DNA from: Verrucomicrobiota bacterium
GTDB taxonomy: Bacteria > Verrucomicrobiota > Verrucomicrobiia > Opitutales > Oceanipulchritudinaceae
Direction of reading: 5' to 3'
Length of the DNA stretch: 10,262 bases
NCBI GenBank assembly: GCA_009908535.1
Contig: JAAAOD010000223.1
Location: 1-10,262 of the forward strand
A program made the position numbers and the translations under genes. How positions within the stretch are numbered: position 1 is the stretch's first letter; every line of letters starts with the position of its first letter. Shown in pieces: positions 6,749-10,262 of the stretch. The notes under the pieces are model-generated. The model had not been told where the DNA came from. It did not search any database and worked only from the letters and a program-made list of their open reading frames with translations.

Positions 6749-6827
6749 ACCCTAAATAATTGACCTGTGATAGATTTCCTTGACGGCATAATAGGGCCGG
6801 ACTATGAGTGGAATACCCTAAAAATTG
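6749..6827. repeat. Spaced direct repeat bracketing the kinase promoter
   Basis: ACCCTAAATAATTG (6749-6762) and ACCCTAAAAATTG (6815-6827) are identical apart from one extra T and start 66 bases apart. The first lies upstream of the -35 box of the kinase promoter, the second at the predicted transcription start. Paired sites like this suggest a regulator or a duplicated element. No inverted symmetry is visible within each copy. Confidence -1.
6780..6808 (+). promoter_or_regulatory. Candidate sigma-70 promoter of the hybrid kinase gene
   Basis: TTGACG (6780-6785), a 17-base spacer and TATGAG (6803-6808) match five and four of six consensus bases. The start of transcription would be near 6815, giving a leader of about 50 bases before the ATG at 6864. 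This lies in the 6638-6863 divergent region with sucC, the most AT-rich part of the window, which otherwise holds no gene. Confidence -1.
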
Positions 6828-6863
6828 CATCTCTTAATTTTCGGGGTAAGCTGCTGTCTTTAC

Positions 6864-8903
6864 ATGGTCCAATTGGATGGAGAGGGTGACCCTTCCGCCG
6901 AAAGCGGAAACGGAATCACCGACGATCGGCTGCACGGCGTTTTTAACGTTCTGCGGGAGCCTGTTCTGGTGATTGATGACACGGATGCCATCTTTTTTGC
7001 CAACGAGGCCTTTGCCCAATTGTTGAATGTGAGCAGGCGCAAGCTGGTCGGCGAACCGGTCGCCGATTGGATTCAGCCCGTCATCGGCGGCTCTCGCCTG
7101 CGGAGGTTTCTCGAGCGTTCCCGCGCCGAATGCACAGCGGAGGAAATCTGCCGTCTCGACACCGGGGAAGGAGAACGCAAAAGCCTTCTCCTGCAGGCGC
7201 GGGTGACCCCTCCGGAAGAAATTATCGGCAGGGGTCTTGTCGTTCTCGAAGTCAGTGACATCACGGAGCAGGAGGAACTGGAGCAGCGCCGCAAGGAGGC
7301 GGTGGCCCTGCAGGAGGGCATTCTCGGTCAAATCCCCGTTCTATTGTGCCTCTGTACCGGAGAGGGGCATCCCTATTTTTTCAACGAGCATTGGCTTTCC
7401 TACACCGGTAAATCACTGGTCGAGCAGTTGCGGGAGGGGATATTCGAGCATGTTCACGCGGACGACCGCGAACGCCTCGACGAATCCATCAATTTCGCCT
7501 TTGCGGAGGAAGAGAAGCTGGAGATCGAGGTGCGCTTCCGCAATGCGAGAGGTAAATACCGCTGGCTGCACCTGCGGGGCCTTCCCCTCGAGACGAAATC
7601 CGGGCACCCCGGCGAATTCGCCCTCGCCGCCGTCGAGGTCGATGCCCTCAAATCCCGCGAGCAAAGCCTCGCCGCCGTACTCGAAGAGGAACGTCTCCTG
7701 CGCAACCGGGCCCTTGAGCAGAAGGCTGCCGCCGACCGCGCCAACCGGGAGAAATCAGCATACCTTTCCCTCGCCAGCCACGAAATCCGCACCCCCATGA
7801 ACCCCGTCATCGGGTTTGCCGACCTGCTTGCTTCCAATCCCAAATTGGACGGTGACTCGAAGGAAATGGCAGAGATGATTCTCAAATCGGGGAAAAACCT
7901 TCTTCTCCTCATCGACGAGGTCCTCGACTTTGCCAAGATTGAGGCGGGAGTTCTCCACCTGACACCGGAACCCGTGGATGTTCACGACCTGCTGATCGAG
8001 CTGGACCAGCAATACGCTTTCGATGCGAAGTCCCGCGGCCTCGAATGGCGCGTTAAGGATGAAGTCGAAGGGAACGAGGAACTTTACCAGGACCGCATCC
8101 GCCTCCAACAGGCCCTCGGCACCCTCCTGACCCACGCGATCAAATTCACCCACACCGGGCATGTCGAACTGAAGGCCCGGGTCGATCCGGTCGAGGTACA
8201 GGGCGGTAAGGTCGCCATGCTTCATTTTATCATCGAGGACACCGGGGTCGGCATGGGCGAGGAGGAACAGAGGATCCTTTTCAAGCCTTTCATGCAGCCC
8301 GACATGGAGTTGAGCGAAAAGTACAGCGGCTCCGGTCTCGGACTGGCCATTGCGCAGAAAGTGGTGGAGGCGATGCGCGGCTCCCTCGTCGTGGAATCCG
8401 AGCTTGAAAAGGGCACGACTTTCCATCTGACGATTCCGTTCACGGAAGTGCCGCAGGAGGAGCGGCCCTCCGGGGCGTCGAAAAAAAAGCAGGAGCCGGA
8501 GGCCCTTGAGGGGGATCCGCCCTCCGTCATTATCGTCGATGACGAGGAGAGCAGCCGGCACGTGAACAGCAGCCTTCTGCAGTTTCTCGGATACAACAGT
8601 GAAACCGTCGCCAGCGGGGAGGAACTGATGGCACGGTTGCAGAAGAACAAGTATGACCTGATTCTTCTCGATGTTATGATGCCGGGCATGGACGGTTTCC
8701 AGGTGGCCCGTCGAGTGCGCAAAGGGCAGATGGGGGAGGAGAACCGCGATGCTTACATCATCGCCGTGACCGGTTGCGTTCAGGATGAGGACCGGCGCTT
8801 ATGCCTGAAGGCCGGCTGCAATGCCTACGTTCCGAAGCCTTTGACGATCAGTAACCTGAAGAATGCCTTGCGGGGTCAGCGGTCGGTTTCCGGGAAGGCC
8901 TGA
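6864..8903 (+). CDS. Soluble hybrid sensor histidine kinase, PAS-PAS-HisKA-HATPase-REC
   Basis: A 679-residue two-component sensor with no membrane span, so it senses a cytoplasmic signal. Domain order: PAS (about 23-133), a PAS_3-type PAS (about 145-265, with the RGKYRWLHLRGLPL strand near 229-242), a coiled-coil linker, HisKA with H-box SHEIRTPMNPVIGF and phospho-acceptor His306, HATPase (about 405-526), then a receiver domain (about 555-670). The receiver has its acidic pair at 559-560, phospho-acceptor Asp603 in LLDVMMPGMDG, Thr636 and Lys658. The G1 box DTGVGMG (459-465) and G2 box GSGLGLA (489-495) are intact. The N-box reads LGTLLTHAIKFT, with Thr420 and His424 where the two conserved, Mg-binding asparagines stand. 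No HPt or output regulator lies nearby, so it is an orphan. I chose the ATG at 6864 over an in-frame TTG at 6825, which lies inside the repeat and adds no PAS sequence. Confidence -1.
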   Translation: MVQLDGEGDPSAESGNGITDDRLHGVFNVLREPVLVIDDTDAIFFANEAFAQLLNVSRRKLVGEPVADWIQPVIGGSRLRRFLERSRAECTAEEICRLDTGEGERKSLLLQARVTPPEEIIGRGLVVLEVSDITEQEELEQRRKEAVALQEGILGQIPVLLCLCTGEGHPYFFNEHWLSYTGKSLVEQLREGIFEHVHADDRERLDESINFAFAEEEKLEIEVRFRNARGKYRWLHLRGLPLETKSGHPGEFALAAVEVDALKSREQSLAAVLEEERLLRNRALEQKAAADRANREKSAYLSLASHEIRTPMNPVIGFADLLASNPKLDGDSKEMAEMILKSGKNLLLLIDEVLDFAKIEAGVLHLTPEPVDVHDLLIELDQQYAFDAKSRGLEWRVKDEVEGNEELYQDRIRLQQALGTLLTHAIKFTHTGHVELKARVDPVEVQGGKVAMLHFIIEDTGVGMGEEEQRILFKPFMQPDMELSEKYSGSGLGLAIAQKVVEAMRGSLVVESELEKGTTFHLTIPFTEVPQEERPSGASKKKQEPEALEGDPPSVIIVDDEESSRHVNSSLLQFLGYNSETVASGEELMARLQKNKYDLILLDVMMPGMDGFQVARRVRKGQMGEENRDAYIIAVTGCVQDEDRRLCLKAGCNAYVPKPLTISNLKNALRGQRSVSGKA

Positions 8904-8916
8904 ACCCGGGCTTTCC
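8893..8916 (+). terminator. Stop-spanning hairpin at the kinase/rph convergent junction
   Basis: The arms GGAAGGCCT (8893-8901) and GGGCTTTCC (8908-8916) form a 9-bp stem with two G-U pairs around the loop GAACCC. The kinase stop codon TGA (8901-8903) lies across arm and loop. No T-run follows. It closely resembles the hairpin at 3459-3480. The rph stop codon begins at the next base. Confidence -1.
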
Positions 8917-9657
8917 TCAGGCGAGGGAAGCGAGCGCTTTTTCCTGCAGCGCAGTCAGTTCCCGGATACCTGCGGCGGCCAGGTCGAGCAGTTCCAGCAG
9001 CTGCCCATGGGAGAAGGTCGCCTCCTCGCCGGAGGCCTGCGCCTCGACAAAACGGCCGCCACCGGTCATGACGATATTGGCGTCCACGTCGGCATCCCGG
9101 TCTTCCTCGTAACAGAGGTCGAGCAGCGCATTATCTCCGGAAAAGCCGACGCTGACGGCGGCCACGCTGTCGATAAAGGGGCTGGATTCCAGCTTGCCGG
9201 CGGCAATGGCGCGGCGAACCGCCGATTCCGCCGCCACGTAGGCCCCTGTGATGGAAGCGGTGCGGGTGCCTCCATCCGCCTGCAGAACATCACAGTCGAT
9301 CCACAAGGTGTGCCCGGGCAGCTTTTTCAAGTCGGCGACCGCGCGCAGGCTACGCCCGATCAGCCGCTGGATCTCCACCGAACGACCGTCCTGTTTCCCT
9401 TTCGCGATGTCCCGCTTTTTCCGGTCCAGAGTCGAGTAGGGCAGCATGGAGTACTCGGCCGTCATCCAGCCACCCTCGACGCCCTGAGCCTGCATCCAGC
9501 GGGGAACACTCGGTTCAAGGGTGGCCGCGCAGATGACGCGCGTCTTCCCGAAACAGGCAAGGACCGAACCGCTGGCATGGGGGGCGAAATCGGGCTCGAA
9601 GCGGACGGGCCGCAACTCCATTCCGGAGCGCTGGTCGATACGTGAGGAAACTTCCAT
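8917..9657 (-). CDS. rph: Ribonuclease PH
   Basis: Phosphate-dependent 3'-to-5' exoribonuclease that trims tRNA precursors, in the cytoplasm as a hexamer of dimers. The 246-residue product covers the whole family length (about 240). LRPVRFEPDFAPHASGSVL (15-33) starts the fold. GRSVEIQRLIGRSLRAV (91-107) carries the RNA/phosphate-binding arginines. DCDVLQADGGTRTASITGAY (121-140) is the core motif; Asp180 and Asp186 (LLDLCYEEDRDAD) are the metal-binding residues, followed by VMTGGGRFVEAQ (196-207). The ATG at 9657 fits the family N-terminus but has no ribosome binding site. A strong AGGAGG lies 47 bases upstream, only 2 bases before an in-frame TTG at 9702, which would add 15 residues. It follows the CoA-disulfide-reductase-type gene by 68 bases on the same strand. 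Confidence -1.
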   Translation of the reverse strand: MEVSSRIDQRSGMELRPVRFEPDFAPHASGSVLACFGKTRVICAATLEPSVPRWMQAQGVEGGWMTAEYSMLPYSTLDRKKRDIAKGKQDGRSVEIQRLIGRSLRAVADLKKLPGHTLWIDCDVLQADGGTRTASITGAYVAAESAVRRAIAAGKLESSPFIDSVAAVSVGFSGDNALLDLCYEEDRDADVDANIVMTGGGRFVEAQASGEEATFSHGQLLELLDLAAAGIRELTALQEKALASLA

Positions 9658-9704
9658 GGCCGGCACTCTGGCAGCGGTGGAAGCATTTGCACGAAAAAAC
9701 AAAA

Positions 9705-9710
9705 CCTCCT
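9705..9710 (-). promoter_or_regulatory. Strong but oddly placed Shine-Dalgarno upstream of rph
   Basis: AGGAGG on the minus strand is the best anti-16S match in the window. No start codon in the rph frame stands 5-10 bases downstream: the TTG at 9702 is only 2 bases away, the GTG at 9666 is 38 and the ATG at 9657 is 47. It is directly followed by TTTTGTTTTTT (9704-9694). Confidence -1.
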
Positions 9711-9717
9711 TTCCGGC

Positions 9718-9742
9718 AGCCCCCTTCAGCCCTGCGGGGGCT
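9718..9742 (-). terminator. Hairpin at the end of the CoA-disulfide-reductase-type gene, possible terminator
   Basis: AGCCCCC and GGGGGCT form a perfect 7-bp GC-rich stem around an 11-base loop containing the stop codon of the upstream gene. A T-rich run (9704-9694 on the minus strand) follows 13 bases later. That is farther away than in a classical intrinsic terminator, so it may only weaken read-through into rph. Confidence -1.
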
Positions 9743-10262
9743 TGTAGAGGGTGAAGGGATTGGCGCGGGCGCGGATGCCCCCGCTGTAGCTCTTCACCTC
9801 GAATCCGTTCTGCTCCAGTATGCGCGCCGCGAAGTAACTGGTCTTGCCAAGGGCGCAGACCGTGATGACCGGGCGGCTCCGGTCGAGGCGCTCAAGGGAG
9901 GACCGCAATTGCGGCAGGGGGATGTTGACCGCCCCTTCGACCGGATCCCGCTCGACGAGCGCCGGAGGACGGATATCCACCACCTGCGCTTCCGGTTGAT
10001 CGAGGGAATGGACCGGATCGACCAGCCCGTCGCGGTCGTTACAGGCCACGAACCCAGCGATGTTGACGGGGTCCTTTGCTCCTCCGAAGGGCGGCGCGTA
10101 GGCCAGTTCAAGGTGGACCAGATCCTCGATGGTCAGCCCCCCGCGCAGGGCCGTGGCGAGAACGTCCAGGCGCTTGTCCACTCCCTTGGAGCCGACGGCC
10201 TGGGCCCCCAGCACCTTTTCCGTTTCCGGATCCCAGAGAATTTTCAAGGTCAACGGGGCTGC
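9726..10262 (-). CDS. CoA-disulfide reductase-type flavoprotein with C-terminal rhodanese domain, N-terminal part cut by the window edge
   Basis: The last 178 residues of a protein that enters from the right edge. Residues 1 to about 75 are the dimerisation domain of the pyridine nucleotide-disulfide oxidoreductase family: LGAQAVGSKGVDKR at 18-31, then LAYAPPFGGAKDPVN at 53-67 with the tyrosine typical of CoA-disulfide reductases. Residues from about 85 are a rhodanese domain: VVDIRPP at 94-100, GAVNIPLPQLR at 110-120 and the active loop CALGKTS, with the likely persulfide-carrying Cys136. This is the layout of CoADR-RHD fusions, which reduce CoA disulfides or persulfides with NAD(P)H and FAD. 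The FAD and NAD domains lie outside the window, so substrate choice cannot be judged. It reads toward rph, separated by a hairpin and a T-rich run. Confidence -1.
   Translation of the reverse strand, partial: AAPLTLKILWDPETEKVLGAQAVGSKGVDKRLDVLATALRGGLTIEDLVHLELAYAPPFGGAKDPVNIAGFVACNDRDGLVDPVHSLDQPEAQVVDIRPPALVERDPVEGAVNIPLPQLRSSLERLDRSRPVITVCALGKTSYFAARILEQNGFEVKSYSGGIRARANPFTLYKPPQG

Noticed and set aside
6760..6792. TTGACC with CATAAT as an alternative kinase promoter
   Set aside because: The spacer is 21 bases, too long for sigma-70. TTGACG-17-TATGAG just downstream fits better.
7755..8561. Open frame of 268 codons on the minus strand
   Set aside because: It covers the kinase and ATPase domains of the hybrid sensor in antisense and has no independent support.

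Overview
This 10.3 kb window of GC-rich bacterial chromosome carries ordinary housekeeping genes, tightly packed and often convergent. The source is probably a member of the Verrucomicrobiota, perhaps class Opitutae. That is an inference from how the bifunctional-nuclease/DUF151-type protein, the small aroK operon and the soluble hybrid kinase read, not from a marker gene. I see no phage, plasmid, transposon, CRISPR array or RNA gene.

Left part (1-3468). On the minus strand, a DUF151-type protein is followed after 2 bases by a tRNA-dihydrouridine synthase that runs off the left edge. Head-to-head with them on the plus strand is a three-gene unit with overlapping ends: shikimate kinase (aroK), a small unknown membrane protein, and a YeeZ-like atypical SDR oxidoreductase.

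Middle part (3479-6637). An RNA 2',3'-cyclic phosphodiesterase (thpR) converges on the SDR gene. A pterin-4a-carbinolamine dehydratase gene diverges from thpR and has a good promoter placing its transcription start at the ATG, so its mRNA is probably leaderless. It converges on sucD across a short heptamer repeat that contains a canonical G-quadruplex motif. sucC and sucD form a TCA-cycle operon on the minus strand.

Right part (6638-10262). A 226-bp divergent region separates sucC from a soluble hybrid histidine kinase (PAS-PAS-HisKA-HATPase-REC). Its N-box lacks the usual Mg-binding asparagines. RNase PH (rph) converges on the kinase gene. Upstream of rph is the C-terminal part of a CoA-disulfide-reductase/rhodanese fusion that enters from the right edge.

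The unexplained signals are mostly non-coding. Two of the three convergent gene junctions carry nearly the same stop-codon-spanning hairpin. The third carries the heptamer/G-quadruplex tract. The dehydratase promoter is overlapped by a perfect 13-bp palindrome. A 13-14 bp direct repeat brackets the kinase promoter. I found no clearly new multi-gene system.
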